Origin: Ruminococcus sp.
Lineage (GTDB): Bacteria > Bacillota > Clostridia > Oscillospirales > Ruminococcaceae
Length of the DNA stretch: 64,000 nt
Assembly: GCA_017542125.1 (NCBI GenBank)
Contig: JAFXXU010000042.1
Coordinates: 62,001 to 126,000, forward strand
Reading direction: 5' to 3'
A program made the position numbers and the translations under genes. The notes under the pieces were generated by a model that was not told the DNA's origin, did no database searches, and saw only the letters and a list, made by a program, of their open reading frames with translations. Below, piece by piece: positions 34,279 through 42,517 of this stretch; the stretch's first letter is position 1; every line of letters begins with the position of its first letter.

Positions 34279-35217
34279 TCAATACTCCAGCTCGCTCCCG
34301 CCGATGAACTCCCTCACCAGTGAGGTTCCGGGGACGTCACCCAGCTTTACGGGCTCCAGATACTCCAGTATCTCTATCATCAGGTCAAGGTCGGGGAAGT
34401 CATAGCCCAGATCTCTCGCATGGCGAAGATCCTCCAGCACATACTCCTTGTAGACCGAAGGCTCGTAGGCCATAAAGGTGTTGACCGAATACTGGGAGTA
34501 GTGCTTGTAGGGCATTATGTACTTGTCCTCGCCCCTCTCCACCGAGGCGAACATCTCCATGGTGGCGATGCAGTCCCGCCCGCGGAACAGCTTGTCGCGG
34601 ATTATCCTTCTCATCAGACGCAGATGCGAGGGGTGCAAAAGCTTCTCCTGCTTGGATTCCAGCCTCGTTCTCACGCTGACGTAGATGTGGTTGGCTATAT
34701 CCGAATGATTCCCCGTAACGGCAGGATTCAGAGCGTGGATGCCCTCGAAGATGATCAGCTCGTCCTTGTGCCGGCGCAGCTTCCTGACCTCCTCGCTCCT
34801 GCACTGCTTTGTGAAGTCAAAGGTGGGTATCTCGATCTCCTCGCCCCTGGAGAGCATCTCCATATGCCTGTTGAGCAGCTCGATGTCCAGCCTTGCCGGC
34901 GATTCATAATCTATCGAGCCGTCCTCACTGCGCTCTGCTGTCTCCTCGTCGAGGGTGAGGAAGTAATTGTCCATCGAGATGGTATGGGTCTCCATACCCG
35001 CGTTGTCAAGGTATTCCTCCAGACGCAGCGCCGTGGTGGTCTTGCCGGAGCCGGAGGGCCCTGCCAGCAGGATTATGGGCTTCTCTCCCCTGCTCTCGGC
35101 AATGGAGTCGGCTATCGTCTCGATCTGCAGGCGGTAATCCTCCTCGCACCTTCTCACGAATGAGGAGGGGTTTTTCTGGATCCGCTTGTTGATGGCGGTA
35201 CAGTTCAGCTTTTTCAT
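34279..35217 (-). CDS. Uridine kinase-like nucleoside kinase
   Basis: 312 residues. The P-loop LLAGPSGSGKTT lies at about residue 52, followed by SMDNYFLTLDEE, a phosphoribulokinase/uridine kinase pattern, DYESPARLDIELL, and ELIIFEGIHALNP (Walker B). Lid region RIIRDKLFRG and YKHYSQYSVNTFMAYEP follow. An N-terminal extension of about 45 residues (RIQKNPSSFVRRCEEDYRLQIETIA) precedes the kinase, as in stand-alone relatives of the C-terminal kinase of clostridial TGS-kinase fusions. It phosphorylates a nucleoside, probably uridine, using ATP or GTP. Its gene is downstream of the carboxylesterase gene. Confidence 0.85.
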   Translation of the reverse strand: MKKLNCTAINKRIQKNPSSFVRRCEEDYRLQIETIADSIAESRGEKPIILLAGPSGSGKTTTALRLEEYLDNAGMETHTISMDNYFLTLDEETAERSEDGSIDYESPARLDIELLNRHMEMLSRGEEIEIPTFDFTKQCRSEEVRKLRRHKDELIIFEGIHALNPAVTGNHSDIANHIYVSVRTRLESKQEKLLHPSHLRLMRRIIRDKLFRGRDCIATMEMFASVERGEDKYIMPYKHYSQYSVNTFMAYEPSVYKEYVLEDLRHARDLGYDFPDLDLMIEILEYLEPVKLGDVPGTSLVREFIGGSELEY

Positions 35218-35279
35218 TTGATCGGTCTCCTTTCCCGTGTTATGTCACCCGGCTGACCGACCCGGTGAAAAGCCTGCGC

Positions 35280-36797
35280 TTATCCTCGCTTGTCGATCTC
35301 GCCGAGCAGGAATTTCGTGAATTCGCTGGATTCCTCGCAGGGCTCCGCACCCTCCGAAGTGAATTCCATTTCATTGCGCTCGGTATAGGTATAGGGCTTC
35401 CACAGGGGCAGCAGGTTCCCGTTAAGATCCTTGCCGTTGGGATCCCCGGTCTTGATGAAGTTTGCCCAGTAATCGCACATCTGCCTTGCGATGTCGTAGT
35501 GCCTCCCCTCATAGGGACGGCTGCACTTTGCCAGCGTCTCGAAGAAGAACCACAGATCCACCGAATGGAAGGTGCCGGGGTGATCCTCTCCCGGGATATC
35601 GGGAACAAAGCGGTAATAGTAGCAGTTCTTCGCGTCGGGCAGACGGCTCTCGCCGATGAATGCGGTCTTTACGCCCAGCTCAGGTGCGCTGACCTCTCCG
35701 AAGCCTGCCCAGCCCTTTATGGAGGCCTCCCTGAAAGTCAGGAACTTCTCGGCGTCACGCCCGAAGAACTGTCCCGCAAGAGCAGCTACCTGCTCCCTGC
35801 TCTCGGCTCTGATGCCCTCCTTGAACTCGTCCCCCGTGTTGCCCGCGAAAACGGGTACGCGGCAGCGGGTGCCGTTTTTGAAGGCTTTCATCGAGTCCTG
35901 GGTGCAGAACTTCCCGTCCTCGACTATGGTGAAGAACATCCTGCCCTTATTGCGCAGCTCGGAATACTTCTCCCTGATGAAATTAGCATCGAGGGCTCTG
36001 GCTTCCTCCAGGGTCTTTACGCCGAGATACTCAAAGAGCTCCTCGCCCTTCTTCCCGGCCTCCTCGATCCTCTGGGGAATGAAGAAATCGTTGACTATAT
36101 AAGGGCTCGAGAACATACCGCTGAATACGGCAGCCTTCTGGAAAAGCCCCTCGTTGTCCTTGCAGGCCATCTGCGCCATTACGCTTCCGCCGCCCGCCGA
36201 CTGTCCGGATATGGTGATGTTGTCCGGGTCGCCGCCGAAGGCCGCAATGTTGCGCTTCACCCATTTAAGACCCGCCTGCTGGTCGAGGCTGCCGAAGTTG
36301 GCAGGCGCATCCGGCTGCAAGGCAGTCAGCTCCGGGTGAGCCAGGAAGCCGAAGGCTCCCAGCCTGTAATTCACGGTGACCACCACGATGCCTCTCCTTG
36401 CAAGGCGCTCGCCGTCGAACTCCATCTCGGCGGTGTAGCCCCACTGGAAACCGCCTCCGAAATACCATACAAGTACGGGCATACGCTCGTCACCTGTCTT
36501 GGCGTTGGTCCAGATATTCAGATAAAGGCAGTCCTCGCCCATGGCTATCTCGGGATCCACGTGCCACTCACGGCAGTAGATATCATCGCCGATGCCGGGG
36601 GTGTCCTGCACGGAGATGGGCGCGAACTCAAAGCAGTTCCGGACGCCCTCCCAGCTTTCGCAGGGCTGAGGGGCTCTCCAGCGGTTCTCCCCCACCGGAG
36701 GCGCGGCAAAGGGTATGCCCTTGAAGGAGGTTATACGCGGGTCCGCAGCGGGCAGACCTCTGACCTTGCCGTTTTCTGTCTGTGCTATTCTTAACAT
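35280..36797 (-). CDS. Type-B carboxylesterase
   Basis: 505 residues with no signal peptide, so it is cytoplasmic. Ribosome binding site AAGGAG lies 10 bases before the ATG. Motifs of the cholinesterase/PnbA family: FKGIPFAAPPVGENRWRAPQP, EDCLYLNIW, the nucleophile elbow ISGQSAGGGSVM (Ser), FAGNTGDEFKEG (Glu region) and FHSVDLWFFF (His). Such enzymes hydrolyse carboxyl esters of small acids or xenobiotics. No terminator separates it from the kinase gene, 62 bases on. Confidence 0.92.
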   Translation of the reverse strand: MLRIAQTENGKVRGLPAADPRITSFKGIPFAAPPVGENRWRAPQPCESWEGVRNCFEFAPISVQDTPGIGDDIYCREWHVDPEIAMGEDCLYLNIWTNAKTGDERMPVLVWYFGGGFQWGYTAEMEFDGERLARRGIVVVTVNYRLGAFGFLAHPELTALQPDAPANFGSLDQQAGLKWVKRNIAAFGGDPDNITISGQSAGGGSVMAQMACKDNEGLFQKAAVFSGMFSSPYIVNDFFIPQRIEEAGKKGEELFEYLGVKTLEEARALDANFIREKYSELRNKGRMFFTIVEDGKFCTQDSMKAFKNGTRCRVPVFAGNTGDEFKEGIRAESREQVAALAGQFFGRDAEKFLTFREASIKGWAGFGEVSAPELGVKTAFIGESRLPDAKNCYYYRFVPDIPGEDHPGTFHSVDLWFFFETLAKCSRPYEGRHYDIARQMCDYWANFIKTGDPNGKDLNGNLLPLWKPYTYTERNEMEFTSEGAEPCEESSEFTKFLLGEIDKRG

Positions 36798-36973
36798 GGG
36801 TTTACAGCTCCTTTTTGCAGATTTTTACATCGCCGCACTCGCGCAAACGATGTCTCTGACAGAATTTTAACATATTATTAAAATGTCCGCTTATTAAAAT
36901 CTGCTCAAAGGCATAAAACCTGACCGTTTTTTGCTGATTTGGGCAAAATAAGTTAAAACCGTGATATGCCCGA

Positions 36974-38053
36974 TTAAATATCTGATATTTTTATCAGTCT
37001 CTCCATTTCAGCTTTACCTACCTCAAAGGGGCAGAGCGCCAGCTTTTCCGGCTTGGCAAGCACGCTCTCCGCCGAGAGCTCCAGAAGCTCGCGTGAGACC
37101 TTTATCGGTGCCAGCCTTCGGATGAAAGCATCCAGCTCATCGCAGTCCTTAAAGCCCGCCGCCGAGAGGACGGCTCCGCTCAATGCCTTATCCGCCAGCC
37201 GCAGATAATTCGCCTCAAAGGCACCCACAGCAGGGCCGTGAGGCACTCCGGCGCGGTAGGTCAGCATATAGCTCAGGGCATGAGGGAGGGTGGTACCCGT
37301 CTGTGCGATGGAAACTCCCGCCAGGGATGAGGCAGCCATAAGCTTTTCTGCTCCCTCAGCATCCAGCTCTGCACCCTCGATGTATTCCCTGCATTCCGCC
37401 CAAAGGCGCAGGCCCTCGAAGGCGTTCATCTCGCTGAGCCTGTCGGAGCGAAGGTTGACCACGCTCTCGATCAGGTGTGAGAGGGCGTCTACGGCGGTGT
37501 TCACAATGATGCTCCGGGACGCCGAGAAAAGATATTTCCCGTCCGCCAGGGCAAGATCGGGGAAGATCAGATGCTTTGCCGAGACCTTGGTCTTAAGATC
37601 GTGCCGGGTGAGTACGGATACTCCCGTCACCTCCGAGCCTGTGCCGCAGGTAGTGGGTACCGCCGCCACGGGCAGGTGCCTTGCGGGGACGGACTCATAG
37701 AGAAAGTCGCCGGTCTTTCCGGGGTTTGCCAGCATAAGAGCCACAGCCTTTGCAGCGTCAAGGGCAGAGCCTCCCCCCACACCGATGACAAGATCGGCGC
37801 CGGCTTCCCTGCCAATGGCGGCAGCCCTCATCACCGTTTCAACAGAGGGGTTCTCCTCCGCCTCGTCAAAGACAGTCCCGGGGACACCGTGAGCTGACAG
37901 AGCTGAAAGCACATCATCCAGAGAGCCGTTCAGCTTCGAGGAACGTCTCCCGGTGACGATAAGAGCATTGCTGCCGAGGGCGGAAAGCTCCGCTGAGTGC
38001 GCAGAAACGCAGTTGCGCTCACAATAGAACCTTGTGGGCATATAGAACTTCAT
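36974..38053 (-). CDS. Iron-containing alcohol dehydrogenase
   Basis: 359 residues. Family III dehydrogenase: NAD-binding GVGGGSALDAAKAVA, TTCGTGSEVTGVSV, and metal ligands in NTAVDALSHLIES (Asp, His), TLPHALSYML (His) and GVPHGPAVGAFE (His). The protein is about 25 residues shorter than typical members because the N-terminus is compact. Its substrate is probably a small alcohol or aldehyde. AGGAGGATCATT precedes the ATG. It follows bioY by 51 bases on the same strand without a visible terminator, so it may be read from the BirA-controlled promoter. Confidence 0.92.
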   Translation of the reverse strand: MKFYMPTRFYCERNCVSAHSAELSALGSNALIVTGRRSSKLNGSLDDVLSALSAHGVPGTVFDEAEENPSVETVMRAAAIGREAGADLVIGVGGGSALDAAKAVALMLANPGKTGDFLYESVPARHLPVAAVPTTCGTGSEVTGVSVLTRHDLKTKVSAKHLIFPDLALADGKYLFSASRSIIVNTAVDALSHLIESVVNLRSDRLSEMNAFEGLRLWAECREYIEGAELDAEGAEKLMAASSLAGVSIAQTGTTLPHALSYMLTYRAGVPHGPAVGAFEANYLRLADKALSGAVLSAAGFKDCDELDAFIRRLAPIKVSRELLELSAESVLAKPEKLALCPFEVGKAEMERLIKISDI

Positions 38054-38104
38054 AATGATCCTCCTGACAGAAGATATGATCGGCAGACGGCTTTATGCCG
38101 CAGC

Positions 38105-38683
38105 CTATCGGGGAACTCTGCTGCCTATGACCGGCAGCAGCTTCTTCGCCAGCACGGCGCAGCCAATGCATTTAAGTATATCTCCGGGCACCGCCGGGAA
38201 GAAGCAGGCCGCAAACAATGCCTTTACGCTCATCCCATCCCCTGCGACCCACAGGTTCTTCGCCAGGAAGAAGTAGGTCATACCGACAGCGTAGATCACC
38301 GCTGTCCCCGCAAATGCTGCCACAAGCAGTCTCCGCAGGGAGGGGCTCTTTGTGCCGTGGGCTATCAGCCCCGTCACAAAAGCTCCCGCGATGAATCCCG
38401 CAAGATAACCGAAGCTGGGCTTCAGAACGTAGGACAATCCCCCGCCCTCGGTGAATATAGGCAGCCCCGCCAGACCCAGCAGAACATATACCCCCACGCT
38501 GGCTGCTCCCAGCTTGGCTCCCAGAAGCATTCCCGCCAGTGTGGTGAAAAAGGTCTGCAATGTTATGGGCAGATAGGGTATGGGTATCTTTATAAATGCC
38601 CCCACCGCCGAAAGCGCCGCGAACATAGCGCACAGGCAGAGGGTCAGGGCCTTGGTGCCGCCCCTTGCACGTACAGTTGTCAT
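38105..38683 (-). CDS. bioY: Biotin transporter substrate-binding membrane protein BioY
   Basis: 192 residues with about six membrane segments. Typical BioY features are PIPYLPITLQTFFTTLAGMLLGAKLGAASVGVYVLLGLAGLPIF, in which GLAGLPIF and the following GGGLSYVLKPSFGYLAGF line the biotin pocket. BioY is the S component of an ECF-type importer; the energising EcfA/T genes are not here. The gene overlaps birA by 4 bases, so it belongs to the biotin regulon. Confidence 0.95.
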   Translation of the reverse strand: MTTVRARGGTKALTLCLCAMFAALSAVGAFIKIPIPYLPITLQTFFTTLAGMLLGAKLGAASVGVYVLLGLAGLPIFTEGGGLSYVLKPSFGYLAGFIAGAFVTGLIAHGTKSPSLRRLLVAAFAGTAVIYAVGMTYFFLAKNLWVAGDGMSVKALFAACFFPAVPGDILKCIGCAVLAKKLLPVIGSRVPR

Positions 38684-39666
38684 TGCCGGTGTTCTTCCTT
38701 TCTTATGCTTATCTCTCCGCTGATGATACGCCTTTCCGTACCGTCATCCTCTCTGACGATAAGGGCGTAGTCATTCTCAACATCTATAAGTCGGCAGCAG
38801 AGGCTGCCGGTGCCGCCGGTAACGCTGATGCGTTCGTTCTTCCACATCAGCCTGCTGCGGTAGGATGCCAGCATCTCTTTTGAGGCCAGATCCTCGCAGC
38901 ACCGGAAGAACCGGGTGATCACCCCGGCTGCCAGACGGTTCCTGGTGTCGTCAAGAGGTGTGGCAAATACGGCTCCGGCGATGCTCCTGATCTCTTCCGG
39001 GAAGCCCCCCGCCGGCTCGTAGGCGTTGATGCCGATGCCCACCACCGCATAGTCCAGCCCGCCGTTTTCTAAGGAGAGGGTGGCTTCGGTAAGTATCCCG
39101 CAGACCTTGAGCCCCTCCACCATAACGTCGTTGACCCACTTGATCCCGGCTTTCCTGCCCGAGAGCTGTTCAACAGTTTCCGCCACCGCCACGGCAGCGG
39201 CTGCGGTTATCCTCACCGAATCGTGAGCCGGCATCCGGGGGCGCAGCAGGATGCTCAGATACAGCCCCGTATCGGCGGGGGAGTAAAAGCTGCGGCCCAG
39301 CCTGCCCTTGCCGCCGGTCTGCGTCCCGGAGATGACAACGGTGCCCTCGGGAGCGCCCTTCTCCGCCATTTCCCTCAGGACGGTATTGGTGGAGGACACG
39401 GTCTTGTGCACCGAGAGACGTATCTCCGCAGGACAGTCTCCGAGATACTTTTCTATCCCAGCAGCGGAGATCATATCGCTGCCGGTGCTGAGGCAATAGC
39501 CCCGGTTAGTGACCGCGCGTATATCGTAGCCGTCCCGTCTGAGGGCGGTGACGGCCTTCCAGACAGCGGATCTGGAGCAGCCCAGCTGTTCGGCCAGCTC
39601 CTCCCCCGAGAGGAAGCGCCCGCGGTTATTTTCAAATAGGGTGATTAGTTTGAGTTTGGTTTTCAT
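38680..39666 (-). CDS. birA: BirA, biotin-protein ligase and repressor
   Basis: 328 residues. The N-terminal winged helix (LSGEELAEQLGCSRSAVWKAVTALRRDGYDIRAV) makes it a bifunctional repressor. The ligase domain has GTQTGGKGRLGRSFYSP, the biotinoyl-AMP loop, and GIKWVNDVMV. A C-terminal SH3-like domain follows. It attaches biotin to carboxylase subunits and, when biotin is in excess, binds DNA. The promoter holds a BirA box, so the gene is autoregulated together with bioY. Confidence 0.95.
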   Translation of the reverse strand: MKTKLKLITLFENNRGRFLSGEELAEQLGCSRSAVWKAVTALRRDGYDIRAVTNRGYCLSTGSDMISAAGIEKYLGDCPAEIRLSVHKTVSSTNTVLREMAEKGAPEGTVVISGTQTGGKGRLGRSFYSPADTGLYLSILLRPRMPAHDSVRITAAAAVAVAETVEQLSGRKAGIKWVNDVMVEGLKVCGILTEATLSLENGGLDYAVVGIGINAYEPAGGFPEEIRSIAGAVFATPLDDTRNRLAAGVITRFFRCCEDLASKEMLASYRSRLMWKNERISVTGGTGSLCCRLIDVENDYALIVREDDGTERRIISGEISIRKEEHRQ

Positions 39667-39725
39667 ATGAGCCTCCGAGGTTTTCCGGGCGGATGCTGCC
39701 GTATCGGTATGGTTTTCTGCTTACA

Positions 39726-39754
39726 ATTATATCACGCCCCGGCCCGTTTGTCAA
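39726..39754 (-). promoter_or_regulatory. Promoter of birA-bioY
   Basis: On the minus strand TTGACA (39749-39754), 17 bases, TATAAT (39726-39731), about 60 bases before the ATG. The -35 lies within the BirA box. Confidence 0.85.
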
Positions 39755-39779
39755 CCCAAAGCAAGCAAAAGGTAAACAA
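39748..39779. promoter_or_regulatory. BirA operator
   Basis: TTGTCAACC, 14 bases, GGTAAACAA. It closely matches the known bacterial BirA signal TTGTnAACC-N14/15-GGTTnACAA and overlaps the -35 of the birA promoter, so biotin-loaded BirA would block RNA polymerase. Confidence 0.85.
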
Positions 39780-39801
39780 TCAAAGAGCTGATCGGCGGTA
39801 C

Positions 39802-39830
39802 TTGAAATCCCGGCGGGAAAGTGGTATGAT
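39802..39830 (+). promoter_or_regulatory. Upstream promoter of the polymerase region
   Basis: TTGAAA (39802-39807), 17 bases, TATGAT (39825-39830). The transcript would begin near 39837 with a hairpin CCCTGACG/CGTCAGGG (about 39848-39871) and a later TTTTTC. It resembles the second promoter at 39952-39980 base for base around the -35 (CTTGAAATCC) and -10. Confidence 0.6.
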
Positions 39831-39929
39831 AGAGTAGAAAACAACGCCCTGACGGGGTCAAACGTCAGGGTACGGATGCACTTCCCTTTTTCTAATCCCA
39901 CACCCCTCACGAACGAATTTCAAAATTCT

Positions 39930-39943
39930 CAAACAAATGTTCT
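39930..39943. promoter_or_regulatory. LexA-box candidate upstream of the Y-family polymerase
   Basis: CAAACAAATGTTCT matches 12 of 14 positions of the Gram-positive SOS box CGAACRNRYGTTYC and lies 9 bases before the -35 of the polymerase promoter. Confidence 0.5.
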
Positions 39944-39951
39944 GAAAACTC

Positions 39952-39980
39952 TTGAAATCCAAACGTATGTGTGGTATAAT
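39952..39980 (+). promoter_or_regulatory. Proximal promoter of the Y-family polymerase operon
   Basis: TTGAAA (39952-39957), 17 bases, TATAAT (39975-39980), 23 bases before the ATG. Confidence 0.8.
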
Positions 39981-40002
39981 AGAAGTAAAGGGAGGGATGA
40001 CC

Positions 40003-41493
40003 ATGGGCAGAGTATATGTAGCAATAGACCTTAAAAGCTTCTATGCCTCGGTGGAGTGCGTGGATAGGGGGCTGGACCCTCTGGATACCAACCTGGTCGT
40101 CGCCGACGAGAGCAGGACCGAAAAAACTATCTGCCTCGCCGTTACCCCCTCCCTCAAAAGCTATGACATCTCCGGAAGAGCCAGGCTCTTTGAGGTCATC
40201 CAGCGGGTAGGCCAGGTCAACGAGCAGCGGAGGCTCCGGGCGCCCCGACGCAGGTTCAGCGGCGGCTCCCATTTCGCACACGAGCTTGATTCCGACCCCG
40301 CCCTCAAGCTGGAATATATAGTCGCACCCCCGCGTATGGGAAGATATATGGAGGTCAGCACCCGGATCTATTCGGTGTACCTCAGATATGTAGCCCCCGA
40401 GGATATCTTCGCCTACTCGATAGACGAGGTGTTCATCGACGCCACCGGCTACCTTACCACCTATCACACCGATGCCCGGGGCTTCGTGATGATGCTGGTG
40501 CGGGACGTCCTCGCTGCGACCGGGATCACTGCTACCGCAGGGATAGGGACGAACCTCTATCTCTCAAAGATAGCTATGGATATAGTCGCCAAGAAAATGC
40601 CCCCCGACAAGGACGGCGTCCGCATCGCCGAGCTGGATGAGCAGAGCTACCGTGAAAGGCTCTGGGCTCATACCCCCATCACCGATTTCTGGAGGGTCGG
40701 GGGAGGTACCGCAAGGCGCCTCGCCTCTCTGGGGCTTTCGACTATGGGCGATATCGCCCTGGCCTCCTGCGACCGCTGGGCCACGCGGCAGCTCTACAAG
40801 GTATTCGGGAAAAACGCCGAGCTGCTCATCGACCACGCCTGGGGCATAGAGCCCACTACCCTCCCCGATGTAAAGGCATACAGGCCCTCGACCAACAGCA
40901 TATCCTCGGGGCAGGTGCTCTCCCAGGCCGCCGACCACCCCACCACCCGGCTGATACTCTGGGAAATGGCGGATATGCTCTCACTCGATCTCAAAGACAA
41001 GGGCGTCGCCTGCGATATGCTGGTGATAACTATAAGCTACGACCGGGAGAGCCTTAAGGTCTGCGACTATGAGGGGGAGATCGTCTCAGATCATTACGGC
41101 AGAGCCGTCCCCAAGCACGCCCACGGAACGATACATCTCGGCGGGCACACCTCCTCCACCCGAAGGATAGTCGATGCCGCCATGGAGCTCTTTGACCGGA
41201 TAACCGACCAAAGGCTCCTCTCCCGCAGGCTTTGCATCGCCGCCTGCAACGTCATCCCCGAGGACAGGATACCCGAGGAGGAGAACTACGAGCAGCTGGA
41301 TCTCTTCCATATGCAGTCCCCCGAGACCCTCTCGGCGGATATGCGCCGCGCCGAAAAGGAGCGCTCCCTGCAGGAGGCTATACTCGGCCTGCGGCACCGC
41401 TACGGAAAAAACGCCGTACTGAAAGGCACCAACTTCAGCGAGGGCGCCACCGCCCGTGAACGCAACCGCCAGATCGGCGGGCATAAGGCGTAG
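40003..41493 (+). CDS. Y-family DNA polymerase (UvrX/DinB-type)
   Basis: 496 residues from the ATG at 40003, which gives 7 bases to GGGAGG; upstream in-frame starts are too close to it. Catalytic carboxylates are visible in YVAIDLKSFYASVE and YSIDEVFIDATG. TAGIGTNLYLSKIAMDI is the fingers/palm region; helix-hairpin-helix WRVGGGTARRLASLGLSTMGDIA and a little-finger domain follow. It differs from E. coli Pol IV by a long C-terminal part like UvrX/YqjW polymerases that accompany YolD proteins. It performs error-prone bypass of damaged DNA. The LexA-box candidate suggests SOS induction. Confidence 0.93.
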   Translation: MGRVYVAIDLKSFYASVECVDRGLDPLDTNLVVADESRTEKTICLAVTPSLKSYDISGRARLFEVIQRVGQVNEQRRLRAPRRRFSGGSHFAHELDSDPALKLEYIVAPPRMGRYMEVSTRIYSVYLRYVAPEDIFAYSIDEVFIDATGYLTTYHTDARGFVMMLVRDVLAATGITATAGIGTNLYLSKIAMDIVAKKMPPDKDGVRIAELDEQSYRERLWAHTPITDFWRVGGGTARRLASLGLSTMGDIALASCDRWATRQLYKVFGKNAELLIDHAWGIEPTTLPDVKAYRPSTNSISSGQVLSQAADHPTTRLILWEMADMLSLDLKDKGVACDMLVITISYDRESLKVCDYEGEIVSDHYGRAVPKHAHGTIHLGGHTSSTRRIVDAAMELFDRITDQRLLSRRLCIAACNVIPEDRIPEEENYEQLDLFHMQSPETLSADMRRAEKERSLQEAILGLRHRYGKNAVLKGTNFSEGATARERNRQIGGHKA

Positions 41494-41497
41494 AGCA

Positions 41498-41565
41498 CAA
41501 TGCACATTATGCCCATTCGGGCACTGTAGATCGTGCTGACCGGATGCTTTGAGCATTGTGCATTG
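41498..41565. repeat. 68-bp miniature inverted-repeat element
   Basis: Terminal CAATGCACA (41498-41506) and its complement TGTGCATTG (41557-41565), with an internal TATGCCCATTCGGGCA hairpin. The ends and the TATGCCCATT core recur in the 214-bp element at 8174-8387. It begins 4 bases after the polymerase stop codon. Confidence 0.5.
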
Positions 41566-41584
41566 AAAAAACACGGAGGATAAT

Positions 41585-42007
41585 ATGCTTAACAGCTATG
41601 ATGATATAATACACCTCTCCCGCCCGAGGTTCGACGAGAGAGATCCTATGCCGCGGCAGGACAGAGCGGCACAGTTCGCGCCCTTTGCGGCGCTGGTGGG
41701 CTACGACGACGCCGTGGCGGAGACGGTAAGGCGCACCGACTGCAAGCGGGAGCTCACCGAGGATGAGCAGGATGAGCTCAACGTCCGGCTGAGAGAGCTC
41801 TCCGACCGTCTGCCGGAGCTGCCGGAGGTAAGGGTCAGCTTCTTTATCAAGGACAGGCGCAAGGCCGGCGGCTGCTACACCCTCAAGCGGGGAGCCGTCA
41901 GGCTGATAGACAGCTATGCCCGCACCCTGGTCTTCACCGACGGGGCCAGGATAGGCATAGACGAGCTGGAATGGCTGGAATTTCCCGGCGAGGAGGATGA
42001 GATATAA
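41585..42007 (+). CDS. YolD-like protein
   Basis: 140 residues with a CGGAGG ribosome binding site. The N-terminus YDDIIHLSRPRFDERDPMPRQDRAAQFAPFAALVGYDDAVAETVR is typical of YolD-like proteins, small UmuD-like partners encoded next to UvrX-type polymerases. A central LRELSDRLPELPEVRVSFFIKDRRKAGGCY and a SH3-like C-terminus (RIGIDELEWLEF) follow. Its position directly after the polymerase supports a joint role in translesion synthesis. Confidence 0.9.
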   Translation: MLNSYDDIIHLSRPRFDERDPMPRQDRAAQFAPFAALVGYDDAVAETVRRTDCKRELTEDEQDELNVRLRELSDRLPELPEVRVSFFIKDRRKAGGCYTLKRGAVRLIDSYARTLVFTDGARIGIDELEWLEFPGEEDEI

Positions 42008-42426
42008 TGGACCTGTTCGTAAACATCAAGCAGCTGGGAGGGGGCAAGCCCCCCGCACCCGTACCCTTTCACATCGAGGGCGAGCCCCATACTGCGGGGG
42101 AGCTCATCGAGGCAGTTGTAAAGGTCTGCGTGGCGGAATTCAATAAGAGGGTAAGACAGGGGGATACATCCACACGCCCGCTGACAAAGCAACAGATAAA
42201 GGATATGGCCGATGTGGGCAAGATAGCCTTCGGCTTCGTGAACTCCCCCAAGGAGCAGGACGAGGGCAAGGCCGCGGCCAACGCCTTGCAGTCCTTTGAG
42301 GACGGGCTTTTCAGGCTGTTCCTGGGAGATGCCGAGCTGTCCTCCCCCGATGAGGTCATCGAGCTCCGGGACGGAGATGTGCTGACGTTCATAAGGCTGA
42401 CGATGCTGGCAGGGAGAATGTATTAA
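42007..42426 (+). CDS. Small protein of possible beta-grasp fold, partner of the DUF4132 protein
   Basis: 139 residues, overlapping the YolD-like stop by one base (TAATG). The N-terminus MDLFVNIKQLGG, VPFHIEGEPHTAGELIEAVVK gives a beta hairpin then a helix, and the C-terminus VIELRDGDVLTFIRLTMLAGRMY gives the late strands, together like a ubiquitin-type beta-grasp split by an insertion (about residues 50-105) that contains LTKQQIKDMADVGKIAFGFV. This fold reading is mine and is not tested. The gene immediately precedes the very large DUF4132 gene. The stop codon lies at the beginning of a repeat sequence (42423-42452). Confidence 0.7.
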   Translation: MDLFVNIKQLGGGKPPAPVPFHIEGEPHTAGELIEAVVKVCVAEFNKRVRQGDTSTRPLTKQQIKDMADVGKIAFGFVNSPKEQDEGKAAANALQSFEDGLFRLFLGDAELSSPDEVIELRDGDVLTFIRLTMLAGRMY

Positions 42427-42452
42427 GGCAACACCCTCCCCTCCGGGGAGGG
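42423..42452. repeat. Repeat fragment and hairpin after the small gene
   Basis: TTAAGGCAACACC (42423-42435) equals the terminal repeat of the MITE-like element at 57839-58036 and runs into a CCCTCCCC/GGGGAGGG hairpin. It may be a solo element end or a different family member, and could weaken transcription into the next gene. Confidence 0.45.
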
Positions 42453-42517
42453 CAGACCAAGCTGATAATCCAAACTATGCCCCGTGAGTAGGGGAAGGAA
42501 AAAAGGAGAGAAGTCAA

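Noticed and set aside
35265-36794. Long plus-strand frame opposite the carboxylesterase
   Set aside because: The minus-strand product has all catalytic motifs; the plus-strand frame has none.
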